Source: a virus
Length of the DNA: 21,736 nt
IMG/VR virus record: IMGVR_UViG_3300032360_000055
Location: 1 to 21,736 of that record
Reading direction: 5' to 3' (one strand)
Shown here: positions 1-4,871 of the stretch, piece by piece
How the letters are laid out: each line of letters starts with the position of its first letter
Numbering within the stretch: position 1 is the first letter of the stretch
The notes under the pieces: model-generated
What the model was told of the DNA's origin: nothing
The model's input: the letters and a program-made list of their open reading frames with translations, nothing else
Database searches by the model: none
Made by a program: the position numbers and the translations under genes

Positions 1-256
1 CATAATCTTTACTCCATGCATTTTCTTCAGTTAAATGTTTAGGCTCGGTCAATCTTCCGAAGTGGTCTATTGCTAAATCTCCGAAATCATTAAACCAATC
101 ATTCTGACACCACAAAGAACAAAAGTTTCCATTGCCATAATAAAAAGAACTTCTTCTTCTAGTTTGGAAAGTTTTATTTCCTTTAACTCCTTTTAATCTG
201 TCCTTTGTATTATGAGTATGGCATTTAGTACCTTGACACAATTTTAATTCACTCAT
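1..256 (-). CDS. Small Cys-rich phage protein, C-terminus cut by window edge
   Basis: The reading frame starts at the ATG at 256 and stays open to base 1, giving 85 visible residues; the C-terminus lies outside the window. It carries two cysteine pairs, C7/C12 (C-x4-C) and C46/C50 (C-x3-C), with a basic stretch (TRRRSS) between them. This arrangement suits a single structural zinc site. The ATG overlaps the end of the 249-401 gene, so the two are probably translationally coupled. No enzyme motif is visible and the function is unknown. The zinc site is inferred only from cysteine spacing. Confidence 0.7.
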   Translation of the reverse strand, partial: MSELKLCQGTKCHTHNTKDRLKGVKGNKTFQTRRRSSFYYGNGNFCSLWCQNDWFNDFGDLAIDHFGRLTEPKHLTEENAWSKDY

Positions 257-401
257 CTTTATTCTCTCTTATTTCTCCAATTACTTTTGCGTGGCTTTGC
301 AAAACTTTTTCAAGTGTTGAAATTCTTTGTTCTAACTTGTCAACTACTTTAAATAATATCTTTGTCTGTTCTTTACATTCTTCAATTTGTTTTGATTTCA
401 T
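249..401 (-). CDS. Small coiled-coil protein, unknown function
   Basis: A 50-residue frame runs from the ATG at 401 to a TGA at 249-251. The sequence is highly charged with regularly spaced hydrophobic residues (ILFKVVDKLEQRISTLEKVL), typical of a short coiled coil, and has no signal peptide or membrane segment. It overlaps the gene before it (382-549) by about 20 bases and the gene after it (1-256) by 8 bases. These tight overlaps are the main evidence that it is translated. Function unknown; it may be an oligomerisation or adaptor peptide. Confidence 0.55.
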   Translation of the reverse strand: MKSKQIEECKEQTKILFKVVDKLEQRISTLEKVLQSHAKVIGEIRENKDE

Positions 402-549
402 TCCCTTTTGCTTTCATAAATGATTTATGTAATTGCTGTTGTTTAAATAACTCTCGGTCTATTCTTCTTAAGTTCATTTCTGAAACTATAAAAAGAATAA
501 ATCCGAAAGCCATTAAAAATATTCCAATGTATAAAATAATATTATACAT
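382..549 (-). CDS. Small single-pass membrane protein
   Basis: A 55-residue frame begins at the ATG at 549, whose T is shared with the TAA of the preceding gene (TAATG coupling). Residues 4-23 form one strongly hydrophobic segment (ILYIGIFLMAFGFILFIVS), followed by a charged, Gln-rich cytoplasmic-type tail (NLRRIDRELFKQQQ). It is probably anchored in the inner membrane with a helical tail. The size and topology would fit an accessory lysis or membrane-remodelling peptide, but nothing specific supports that. Confidence 0.6.
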   Translation of the reverse strand: MYNIILYIGIFLMAFGFILFIVSEMNLRRIDRELFKQQQLHKSFMKAKGNEIKTN

Positions 550-833
550 TAAAAGGGCATTTCTTCTTCAATTGGTTTTTTTACTTCTGGATGTTTTTCA
601 TAATAACTTCCATTTTCAACTGACTTGTTATGATGTGTGCATACTGATTCAAGAACAGTATCTATATCACTTGCTAGAAAATAACTTTGATTATCTCTAT
701 CATTAAGTTTTTCAAGATAGACTTTAAAAGTCATAGCTTTTTCTATTGTGTCGGCATTTTTAATAACTGAAAAACTTTGACTATCTCCATAAGTATTTTT
801 TTCAATTACTAACCAAACTTTTTTTGTGTTCAT
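549..833 (-). CDS. Hypothetical protein with SSB-like acidic C-terminal tip
   Basis: First gene of the minus-strand unit behind the promoter at 871-899. The start at 833 (MNTKKVWLVI) is preceded by AAAGGA at good spacing and gives 94 residues. An in-frame ATG at 863 lies almost at the predicted transcription start and would add ten residues if read leaderless. The body is a mix of short strands and helices with no catalytic motif that I recognise. The last six residues are EEEMPF, which mimics the acidic Pro-Phe tail that single-stranded DNA-binding proteins use to recruit repair and replication partners. No OB-fold pattern is obvious, so an SSB assignment is not justified. Confidence 0.7.
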   Translation of the reverse strand: MNTKKVWLVIEKNTYGDSQSFSVIKNADTIEKAMTFKVYLEKLNDRDNQSYFLASDIDTVLESVCTHHNKSVENGSYYEKHPEVKKPIEEEMPF

Positions 834-865
834 TTTACTTTTTCCTTTCATTAAATTAAACATAA

Positions 866-890
866 GTGGGATTATATGTTATAATCCCAC
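866..890. promoter_or_regulatory. Perfect inverted repeat over the -10 box (candidate operator)
   Basis: GTGGGATTATA (866-876) and TATAATCCCAC (880-890) are exact reverse complements separated by three bases. The repeat covers the -10 and most of the spacer of the promoter at 871-899, where a bound dimer would block RNA polymerase. The half-site resembles the TGGGATATTATA word found at other promoters in the window. Confidence 0.65.
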
Positions 891-899
891 CCAAGTCAA
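871..899 (-). promoter_or_regulatory. Sigma70-like promoter for the 833->1 unit
   Basis: On the minus strand, TTGACT (894-899) is followed after exactly 17 bases by TATAAT (871-876), a near-perfect vegetative promoter. Transcription should start near 864, so the ATG at 863 would be leaderless and the one at 833 would have a 30-base leader. The -10 box lies inside the inverted repeat at 866-890. Confidence 0.8.
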
Positions 900-904
900 G
901 AAGT

Positions 905-1894
905 TTAATTTACAACTCCAGATTGTTGCCTTTCATACAATATTCTAGCTTTTATTTTATCCTCTCTACTGAAATTTTTATTTTTCATTCCTTTAATCCT
1001 TTCAGCAAGATTTTTAGGATTGTAGATTACAAGACCAGTAGAATTACATCTAATAACTTCATCTTCTTGAACATTTAATCCAAGTTCAGAACAAAGTTCC
1101 AATGCCTCATCTAAATATCTATAACCTTTTAAACCCATTTTGATTTCTTTCATTTGTTCCAAAACAGATTTAATCCATTTAAAATGTGCCATGATTAATT
1201 GTCCTTTTTTCTGTTGCCACATTTCAAAAGTTTTAAATTCCTCTCTTGAAACTGCAATCTGTCTATCACGACAATATTCACGACCAATTAAATCTAACTC
1301 ATATTCCTTATCCCATTTGTCAGCATAAGAAGTTAGATTATTTTTACCACTTGTTGTTCCAAGATATTTATCGTTTGCGTCTTGGTATTTTGTCCAATGT
1401 GGATTGTTATCTTTTCCCTCCATTTCAATAGTAATATCTGGATTACATTGGTCTTGTGCTTTTAGTTCATCACGAAAATAAGCATAGCCAAAATCTCTAC
1501 TTTGTGGTCTATAACTTTCCTCATTTTCTTGTCTATCAACTCCATCTAAATCTCCATTTAAACGAAAATCAAAATGTTTAGTGATGTACTTATCTTCTTC
1601 ATCTTTTTCTTCTGGTTTTCCCATGTAGCCAAAATGAAAGCAACTATCTTTCGCAATAGTATTTACATTAGGATATTTGGCTTGAAGATAATGTGCCATG
1701 TCAACATCTTCTTTTGGATATTGTCTTTCAACACACACTTTCGCAAGTTCCCAAGTTTTATCTTGGTGTGCTTTAAAGTTTTCTCTCTCTTGAAAAAACT
1801 TTTCTTTTTCTTGAGTATCTTCTTGCTCAATGTGAACTTTCATTCTATTGGCAACTTTATTCCGATACTCTTGGTTTAGTCTTATTCTACTCAT
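905..1894 (-). CDS. Conserved-type phage protein of unknown function, 329 residues
   Basis: The chosen start is the ATG at 1894 (MSRIRLNQEY), which has GGAG eight bases upstream; a longer frame reaches 1993 but runs back through the promoter. The protein is hydrophilic, rich in Glu, Lys and aromatic residues, without signal peptide or membrane segment. The first 60 residues are strongly helical and charged. The middle contains acidic loops (DGDLDGVDRQENEESY is an example), and the last 100 residues are helical again. I recognise no catalytic motif. It has its own promoter (1918-1945), suggesting independent early expression. It stops just before the next unit's promoter, with no terminator hairpin visible. 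Confidence 0.75.
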   Translation of the reverse strand: MSRIRLNQEYRNKVANRMKVHIEQEDTQEKEKFFQERENFKAHQDKTWELAKVCVERQYPKEDVDMAHYLQAKYPNVNTIAKDSCFHFGYMGKPEEKDEEDKYITKHFDFRLNGDLDGVDRQENEESYRPQSRDFGYAYFRDELKAQDQCNPDITIEMEGKDNNPHWTKYQDANDKYLGTTSGKNNLTSYADKWDKEYELDLIGREYCRDRQIAVSREEFKTFEMWQQKKGQLIMAHFKWIKSVLEQMKEIKMGLKGYRYLDEALELCSELGLNVQEDEVIRCNSTGLVIYNPKNLAERIKGMKNKNFSREDKIKARILYERQQSGVVN

Positions 1895-1917
1895 TTTTAT
1901 TCTCCTTTTTTTATGGG

Positions 1918-1945
1918 ATATTATATGAAATAAAAAACAAGTCAA
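1918..1945 (-). promoter_or_regulatory. Sigma70-like promoter for the 1894 gene, overlapped by TGGGATATTATA
   Basis: Minus-strand TTGACT (1940-1945) precedes TAATAT (1918-1923) by 16 bases; an overlapping TATAAT (1920-1925) has a 14-base spacer. The leader would be about 17 bases and contain the GGAG ribosome site. The plus-strand word TGGGATATTATA (1914-1925) covers this -10 box in the opposite orientation to transcription. Confidence 0.65.
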
Positions 1946-1961
1946 GGAAAAATTTTTCTTT

Positions 1962-1987
1962 TTTTTAGGGTGGGCCCTCCCTAAAAA
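1962..1987. repeat. GGGTGGGCCC hairpin, copy 1 (terminator-like)
   Basis: TTTTTAGGG (1962-1970) pairs with CCCTAAAAA (1979-1987) around an 8-base loop; A and T tracts on both sides make it look like a bidirectional terminator. It sits between divergent units with no gene ending into it, so termination is doubtful. The core GGGTGGGCCC recurs at 2367-2376 and 2961-2970. Confidence 0.5.
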
Positions 1988-2017
1988 TTTCAAGCCATCA
2001 AGCAGAAAATTTTTTTC

Positions 2018-2044
2018 TTGACTTTAGTTATGGGATATTATAAG
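2018..2044 (+). promoter_or_regulatory. Possible promoter upstream of the structured region
   Basis: TTGACT (2018-2023) is followed by TGGGATATTATA (2031-2042). The spacer to TATTAT (2036-2041) is only 12 bases and to TATAAG (2039-2044) 15, shorter than at the other promoters here. The -10 region is convincing; the -35 fit is not. Confidence 0.4.
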
Positions 2045-2241
2045 ACAACATTGATCAGGTGTTGTTAGCTGAGGGATATTAACCTCTATAACACAGGTCG
2101 CGATTCTGCACGAATGGGATTGTAAAGGGCTTAAGATCTTTACAAGGAAGATCCTCGCCTGCGTAGTACAACAACTGATCCCTGATCCATTGGGCTATTG
2201 GTTTGATCCCGATGTTACTGATGGATCTGGGATCAGGAATT
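2045..2241 (+). ncRNA. Candidate structured RNA or structured 5' leader
   Basis: About 200 bases without a sizeable gene contain three successive stem-loops. In the first, GTGTT (2059-2063) pairs with AACAC (2090-2094) enclosing GAGG/CCTC (2071-2074 and 2083-2086). In the second, TTGTAAAG (2120-2127) pairs perfectly with CTTTACAA (2138-2145). In the third, CTGATCCCTGATCCA (2175-2189) pairs with 2222-2236 at 14 of 15 positions around a 32-base loop. The right arm of the last stem runs into the AGGA ahead of the ATG at 2242, so folding could mask that ribosome site. It could be a regulatory leader or a small RNA; it fits no tRNA, tmRNA or riboswitch class that I recognise. Confidence 0.4.
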
Positions 2242-2319
2242 ATGGATGATGAATGGACTTACTGTGAAGGGTGCCAAGATTGGTTTCTGGATAATGAAGA
2301 TTGTAACTGCGAACAATAA
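2242..2319 (+). CDS. Tiny CxxC protein (possible zinc-binding peptide)
   Basis: A 25-residue frame, MDDEWTYCEGCQDWFLDNED plus a short Cys-x-Cys tail, has two Cys pairs (C8/C11 and C21/C23) and many acidic and aromatic residues, like a minimal zinc knuckle. AGGA lies three to four bases before the ATG; in-frame ATGs further upstream (at 2221 and 2212) would lengthen it by up to ten residues. The C-x2-C...C-x-C order is the main reason to believe it is real. The function is unknown. The 160 bases after it (2320-2482) contain CAAGC repeats and one hairpin but no gene that I can support. Confidence 0.5.
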   Translation: MDDEWTYCEGCQDWFLDNEDCNCEQ

Positions 2320-2364
2320 AAAAAATAAAAAATGATAATAAGGTCTCAAGCTACAAGCGCTCAA

Positions 2365-2378
2365 GCGGGTGGGCCCGC
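2365..2378. repeat. GGGTGGGCCC hairpin, copy 2
   Basis: GCGGG (2365-2369) pairs with CCCGC (2374-2378) around a TGGG loop, directly after three CAAGC words. No T tract follows, so it is a weak terminator candidate. It shares its core with the hairpins at 1962-1987 and 2957-2973. Confidence 0.5.
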
Positions 2379-2482
2379 CCAGTATATATTAACCGCCATC
2401 CCCAACCACCGGCCAAGGATATAGGATTTTCTGAGATAAGTCAAATCACAAATTGTTACAAGAATAATTAAAAATAATAAGG

Positions 2483-2511
2483 TTGACGGGCTCAGGCGTC
2501 TGGGATATACT
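2483..2511 (+). promoter_or_regulatory. Sigma70-like promoter with TGGGATAT motif
   Basis: TTGACG (2483-2488), a 17-base spacer ending in TGGGA, and TATACT (2506-2511) precede the 2533 gene. Start of transcription is expected near 2518, leaving a leader of about 15 bases that includes AAAGGAG. The spacer is similar to that of the 3004-3032 promoter. Confidence 0.7.
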
Positions 2512-2532
2512 GGGATTAACAAAGGAGAAATA

Positions 2533-2799
2533 ATGAAGTTCGAAAAACCCAAAAAGAAAAAAATCGATTGGTATGGTAAACAGGTGAGCGTCCCATTTGA
2601 TTGTCAAATATATCCAGAAAAAAAAGTTGTTATAGCTAATCGCTTCAGCGGTCAGGAGACAACGATGCCCGGCTACGCCGCAGCTGTTTACGATACCATC
2701 ATCGGGGCCGAGCGCTTTGAAGACTGGGACACGGTCAGAGCTGGTCTGGATTGGTTCAAGCAATATTTTGCTGCCCAATACATGGTGGTCCTGGACTGA
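2533..2799 (+). CDS. Small conserved-type phage protein, unknown function
   Basis: The 88-residue frame has AAAGGAG seven bases before its ATG and its own promoter. The start is Lys-rich (MKFEKPKKKKIDWYGK). It is followed by a compact alternating pattern with conserved-looking aromatic and Gly residues (VSVPFDCQIYP, GYAAAVYDTI, DWFKQYF). It is soluble, with no signal peptide. Its TGA overlaps the ATG of the next gene (TGATG), so the two are coupled. Codon use is more GC-rich than in the minus-strand operons, in keeping with the whole 2050-3880 island. The lysine-rich start could contact nucleic acid, but that is a guess. Confidence 0.75.
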   Translation: MKFEKPKKKKIDWYGKQVSVPFDCQIYPEKKVVIANRFSGQETTMPGYAAAVYDTIIGAERFEDWDTVRAGLDWFKQYFAAQYMVVLD

Positions 2800-2978
2800 T
2801 GGAGCTAGAATATAAAATAATTTACCGGATTGGTGGGGACATCCCCATCAATCCTGCCTGGATCGGGGAGCAGCTGGACCTGAGCGTCCAAGCTCTTCAA
2901 AAACAAATAGATAAAAAAAATTTAGATGGAACTCACAAGCTAGTGATCAAGCTTCCGGAGGGGTGGGCCCTCCCGTAA
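2799..2978 (+). CDS. Small hypothetical protein coupled to the 2533 gene
   Basis: It starts at the ATG at 2799, which shares its A with the TGA of the previous gene, and gives 59 residues. A GTG or TTG start further upstream would run antiparallel to nothing useful, so the coupled ATG is preferred. The protein has a short strand region (YKIIYRIGGDIPI), a helix (GEQLDLSVQALQKQIDKK) and a Pro-rich end. The stop codon lies just after the third GGGTGGGCCC hairpin, so the last seven codons are part of that repeat. Function unknown. Confidence 0.6.
   Translation: MELEYKIIYRIGGDIPINPAWIGEQLDLSVQALQKQIDKKNLDGTHKLVIKLPEGWALP
2957..2973. repeat. GGGTGGGCCC hairpin, copy 3
   Basis: GGAGGG (2957-2962) pairs with CCCTCC (2968-2973) around a 5-base loop, at the end of the 2799-2978 reading frame and followed by CAAGC words. 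No T tract follows. Third copy of the element in about 1 kb. Confidence 0.5.
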
Positions 2979-3003
2979 AGAATCAGGGTTCAAGCCTTCA
3001 AGC

Positions 3004-3032
3004 TTGACAGGTCTCAAGCCATGGGATATTAT
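3004..3032 (+). promoter_or_regulatory. Sigma70-like promoter for the 3040 gene
   Basis: TTGACA (3004-3009), a 17-base spacer ending in TGGGA, and TATTAT (3027-3032) make a strong promoter. Transcription should begin at about 3039-3040, i.e. at the ATG itself, so the mRNA is probably leaderless. TGGGATATTATA occupies 3022-3033. Confidence 0.75.
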
Positions 3033-3039
3033 AGGATTT

Positions 3040-3645
3040 ATGTTTAAAAAAGAAGCTAACAAAATAACCGGAGGGCTGTCAGCTCCAGGCAAGATGCCTG
3101 AGGGCTCGTATAACCTGCCGGCCAGAGCGTGTCAGACTGGAGCTAAGCTGCGCCAGATCCCGGGCACGCCGTGCTATGGCTGTTATGCCTTCAAGGGCCG
3201 TTACAATTTTTCCAATGTTAAGGACGCCTTAACCAGGCGGCTGGAATCATTAACACATCGAGACTGGATTCCCGCTATGGTTGCACTCATTAAAGGCAAG
3301 AAGCATTTCCGCTGGCATGACTCCGGGGACCTGCAGAGCGTGCAACATCTCATTAATATATTCGAAGTGTGCAAGCTTACGCCTGACACCCTGCACTGGC
3401 TGCCAACTCAAGAGCGCAAATTTTTGCCATTAAATACTGATAGTATACCAAAAAATTTAATTATAAGATTAAGCAATGCAAAGAATGACACGAAGCCCGG
3501 CCGAAGCTGGGACCACTGGTCAACCGTGGTGACGACGCCTAGAGCTGGTCACGTGTGCCCGGCGCCTAAACAAGGCAATGTTTGCGGCAGCTGCCGCGCG
3601 TGCTGGTCTAAAGATGTAAAAGAAATTCAATATAGAATTCACTAA
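3040..3645 (+). CDS. Cysteine-rich phage protein, possible metal or Fe-S binding
   Basis: The start is the ATG at 3040 (MFKKEANKIT); a TTG at 3004 in the same frame lies inside the promoter -35 box and is rejected. Of 201 residues, seven Cys fall in clusters: one in ACQTG, two in TPCYGCYAFKGRY, one in HVCPAP and three in VCGSCRACW. Between them is a conserved-looking block, HFRWHDSGDLQS, followed by HWLPTQE. The pairing of a central HDSGD loop with Cys clusters near both ends suggests a metal- or iron-sulphur-bound fold, possibly enzymatic. I recognise the overall pattern as a recurrent phage hypothetical family but know no tested function. The product is soluble. It is followed by a coupled small gene at 3645. 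Confidence 0.8.
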   Translation: MFKKEANKITGGLSAPGKMPEGSYNLPARACQTGAKLRQIPGTPCYGCYAFKGRYNFSNVKDALTRRLESLTHRDWIPAMVALIKGKKHFRWHDSGDLQSVQHLINIFEVCKLTPDTLHWLPTQERKFLPLNTDSIPKNLIIRLSNAKNDTKPGRSWDHWSTVVTTPRAGHVCPAPKQGNVCGSCRACWSKDVKEIQYRIH

Positions 3646-3821
3646 TGGAATTTAAACACCCGAAATATTATGCAGAGATCAGGAAGCAGCGAAGGCTGCA
3701 AGCTCTCAAGCAACAAGCCTACAAGCCCTCAAGCAGGGTCACGGAAGGGGCGAGGCCACAAGCTAAGGGTTCAAGCTTCAATCCTAAGTCAACAAGCTCA
3801 AGGATCCGGGAGCCCGAATAA
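3645..3821 (+). CDS. Small basic protein encoded in CAAGC repeats
   Basis: The ATG at 3645 overlaps the TAA of the Cys-rich gene (TAATG). The product has 58 residues. The N-terminal half looks genuine (MEFKHPKYYAEIRKQRRLQA), a basic helix. The second half is low-complexity Ser/Gln/Ala/Lys/Arg encoded by the CAAGC repeat and is probably disordered. From 3719 on it lies antisense to the end of the 3719-4090 nuclease. A longer frame at 3670-3885 is just another reading of the same repeat. A nucleic-acid-binding role would suit the charge but is not shown. Confidence 0.5.
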   Translation: MEFKHPKYYAEIRKQRRLQALKQQAYKPSSRVTEGARPQAKGSSFNPKSTSSRIREPE

Positions 3822-4090
3822 AGTCGGAAGTGCCCAAGCTCCCGGGAGCAGGCAACAAGCACATAGGAATTTCTGGGATGCTTAATGTGAAAGGATATTT
3901 GGTGCGGGGATAGACGCACAAAATAGGGTTTTTTAGGGGAGGTTACTTTTAATTCTACTGTAAAAAAGGTGCCACTAGGAGAGTAGCCCAAAAGATCAGG
4001 AGTGCCGAATAAAGCCCAATTTTCCAGCCTTGTCCACGTAATTCTTTTAGACTCATTTTTTAATTTCTTCCAAAGTTGTCGCTCTAACAT
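3719..4090 (-). CDS. VRR-NUC-like PD-(D/E)XK nuclease
   Basis: The 123-residue protein shows the small nuclease core found in Holliday-junction-resolvase-like and VRR-NUC enzymes. It has an acidic residue at E23, GTPD with D32, and the E-x-K pair at E46/K48 (FTVELKVT). These are followed by the LSPHQ motif (Gln64) that typically closes the active site. It should cut DNA in a metal-dependent way, probably branched or replication intermediates. Family members are about 90-120 residues. The last 30 residues here (from about LELVDLGLKLEPLACG) are Leu/Ala-rich, derive from the antisense CAAGC repeat and are likely an add-on. It lies 28 bases after the 4118-4342 gene and shares that unit's promoter. 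No good ribosome site is visible before its ATG. Confidence 0.8.
   Translation of the reverse strand: MLERQLWKKLKNESKRITWTRLENWALFGTPDLLGYSPSGTFFTVELKVTSPKKPYFVRLSPHQISFHIKHPRNSYVLVACSRELGHFRLYSGSRILELVDLGLKLEPLACGLAPSVTLLEGL
3806..3845. repeat. Inverted repeat at the end of the plus-strand island
   Basis: CCGGGAGC (3806-3813) and GCTCCCGG (3838-3845) are perfect complements with a 24-base loop, spanning the stop codon of the 3645-3821 gene. No T tract follows, so intrinsic termination is doubtful. Confidence 0.35.
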
Positions 4091-4117
4091 AGGTGGTCTA
4101 ACTACCCCTAGAGAGAG

Positions 4118-4342
4118 CTACAGTTTTCCAATTATTTTATTCATCCTAGCTCTTTCTGGTTCGGCTACGAGAACTAATCTGTGAGTCTCATGGTCTCCAA
4201 CTAATCTATTTTCTAACAAATTAATTTCCTTAATGTCCATCATCTGGCCATTAGGAAGCTGAATTTGCACCCTTGCGTTACCGCTAACAGGGCTCATAAA
4301 AAACTTATCTAAAGCTTGTCTGAAGTGCTTTCCATTTATCAT
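4118..4342 (-). CDS. Small hypothetical protein, leaderless start
   Basis: The start at 4342 (MINGKHFRQALDKFF) gives 74 residues. An earlier in-frame ATG at 4354 lies within the -10 box of the promoter at 4353-4381, so it cannot be transcribed from there. The predicted transcription start is within a few bases of 4342, implying a leaderless mRNA. The sequence pattern is an N-terminal helix, a beta hairpin (ARVQIQLPNGQMMDIKEINLLEN) and a C-terminal strand-helix with HETHRLVLVAEPE. No known domain is recognised. It is cotranscribed with the nuclease at 3719-4090 and divergent from the terminase small subunit, so it may belong to a DNA-processing or packaging set. Confidence 0.7.
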   Translation of the reverse strand: MINGKHFRQALDKFFMSPVSGNARVQIQLPNGQMMDIKEINLLENRLVGDHETHRLVLVAEPERARMNKIIGKL

Positions 4343-4348
4343 TCTAAT

Positions 4349-4376
4349 TTGCATTATACAAGAAATATTATATAAT
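4349..4376 (+). promoter_or_regulatory. Promoter for the terminase small subunit
   Basis: TTGCAT (4349-4354), a 16-base spacer and TATAAT (4371-4376). Transcription should start near 4383, three bases before the ATG at 4386, so the message is effectively leaderless. It overlaps the oppositely directed promoter at 4353-4381. Confidence 0.65.
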
Positions 4377-4381
4377 CGCAA
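4353..4381 (-). promoter_or_regulatory. Promoter for the 4342->3719 unit
   Basis: Minus-strand TTGCGA (4376-4381), a 17-base spacer and TATAAT (4353-4358). It shares nearly all its bases with the divergent promoter at 4349-4376, so the two are likely mutually exclusive. Confidence 0.65.
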
Positions 4382-4385
4382 GATT

Positions 4386-4862
4386 ATGTCAGGACCAAAA
4401 AAGAGATTAACACCAATGCAAATAAAGTTTTCCCAACTCATAGTCTATGGAGTTGACGGCGCTCCTGTTACCAAAACAGAAGCAGCCAGACTGGCAGGCT
4501 ACTCTGACGCTGCAAATGAAGGGTCTAAAATGACCAATCCAAATAAATACCCGCTCGTATGCGCCCACATAAGCAATTTAAGAGATGAAGTAAGAGAGAA
4601 ATACGGCATCAGCTTTGAAAAACATTTAGAAGAACTCGGAAACATTAGAGATAGAGGTAAAAAAGACAATAGGAATCTGGCAGCTGCAGCCACTACTGAA
4701 ATAGCCAGAGGCAAAGTAGCTGGATATTATATAGATCAAAAGATTATTAGACACGGAAAGATTGACGACCTCAATCTCGATCAACTGTATGAAAGAATGA
4801 AGACAATCAAACAGAAGAACGAGAAAGTGATAGCAGCTAAAAAACTACTATCTAAAGATTAA
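4386..4862 (+). CDS. terS: Terminase small subunit
   Basis: The 158-residue protein begins with a basic segment followed by a helix-turn-helix-like region, TKTEAARLAGYSDAANEGSK, the usual DNA-recognition part of small terminase subunits. Next come a long helical core with VREKYGISFEKHLEELGNIRD and a GKVAGYYIDQKI block often seen in this family. The charged C-terminal helix (residues 130-158) would contact the large subunit or portal. It would recognise packaging sites on concatemeric DNA and assemble as a ring. No large terminase gene follows; the next gene is on the other strand. Transcribed alone from a divergent promoter with an almost leaderless start. The family assignment is by motif. 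Confidence 0.85.
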   Translation: MSGPKKRLTPMQIKFSQLIVYGVDGAPVTKTEAARLAGYSDAANEGSKMTNPNKYPLVCAHISNLRDEVREKYGISFEKHLEELGNIRDRGKKDNRNLAAAATTEIARGKVAGYYIDQKIIRHGKIDDLNLDQLYERMKTIKQKNEKVIAAKKLLSKD

Positions 4863-4871
4863 TTATCTTTA

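Larger units (their letters stand above)
1991..3860 (+). repeat. Dispersed CAAGC short-word repeats, period about 7-8 bases
   Basis: The pentamer CAAGC occurs more than 20 times on the plus strand here, often as tandem runs spaced 7 or 8 bases. Examples begin at 1991 and 1999; 2347, 2354 and 2362; 2991 and 2999; 3699, 3707, 3714, 3722 and 3730. The copies lie between genes, in a promoter spacer (3015-3019) and inside reading frames. In the 3645-3821 gene they are read as Gln-Ala and Lys-Gln type codons, and on the other strand as the Leu/Ala-rich end of the 3719-4090 nuclease. The rest of the window shows only isolated copies. Confidence 0.7.

Noticed and set aside
2190-2221. tRNA-like T-arm (GGTTTGATCCC)
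   Set aside because: No acceptor or anticodon stem can be formed around it; it is the loop of the 2175-2236 stem.
3004-3039. TTG start for the Cys-rich gene
   Set aside because: It coincides with the -35 box of the gene's own promoter, so it would not be transcribed from it; the ATG at 3040 fits.
1991-3860. CAAGC runs as a CRISPR array
   Set aside because: The repeated unit is five bases with 7-8 base spacing, far too short and irregular for CRISPR repeats and spacers.
3670-3885. Plus-strand frame of 71 residues
   Set aside because: Low-complexity alternative reading of the CAAGC repeats; the coupled frame at 3645-3821 has a better start and a non-repeat N-terminus.
4343-4354. ATG at 4354 as start of the 4118 gene
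   Set aside because: It lies in the -10 box of the promoter that drives the gene.
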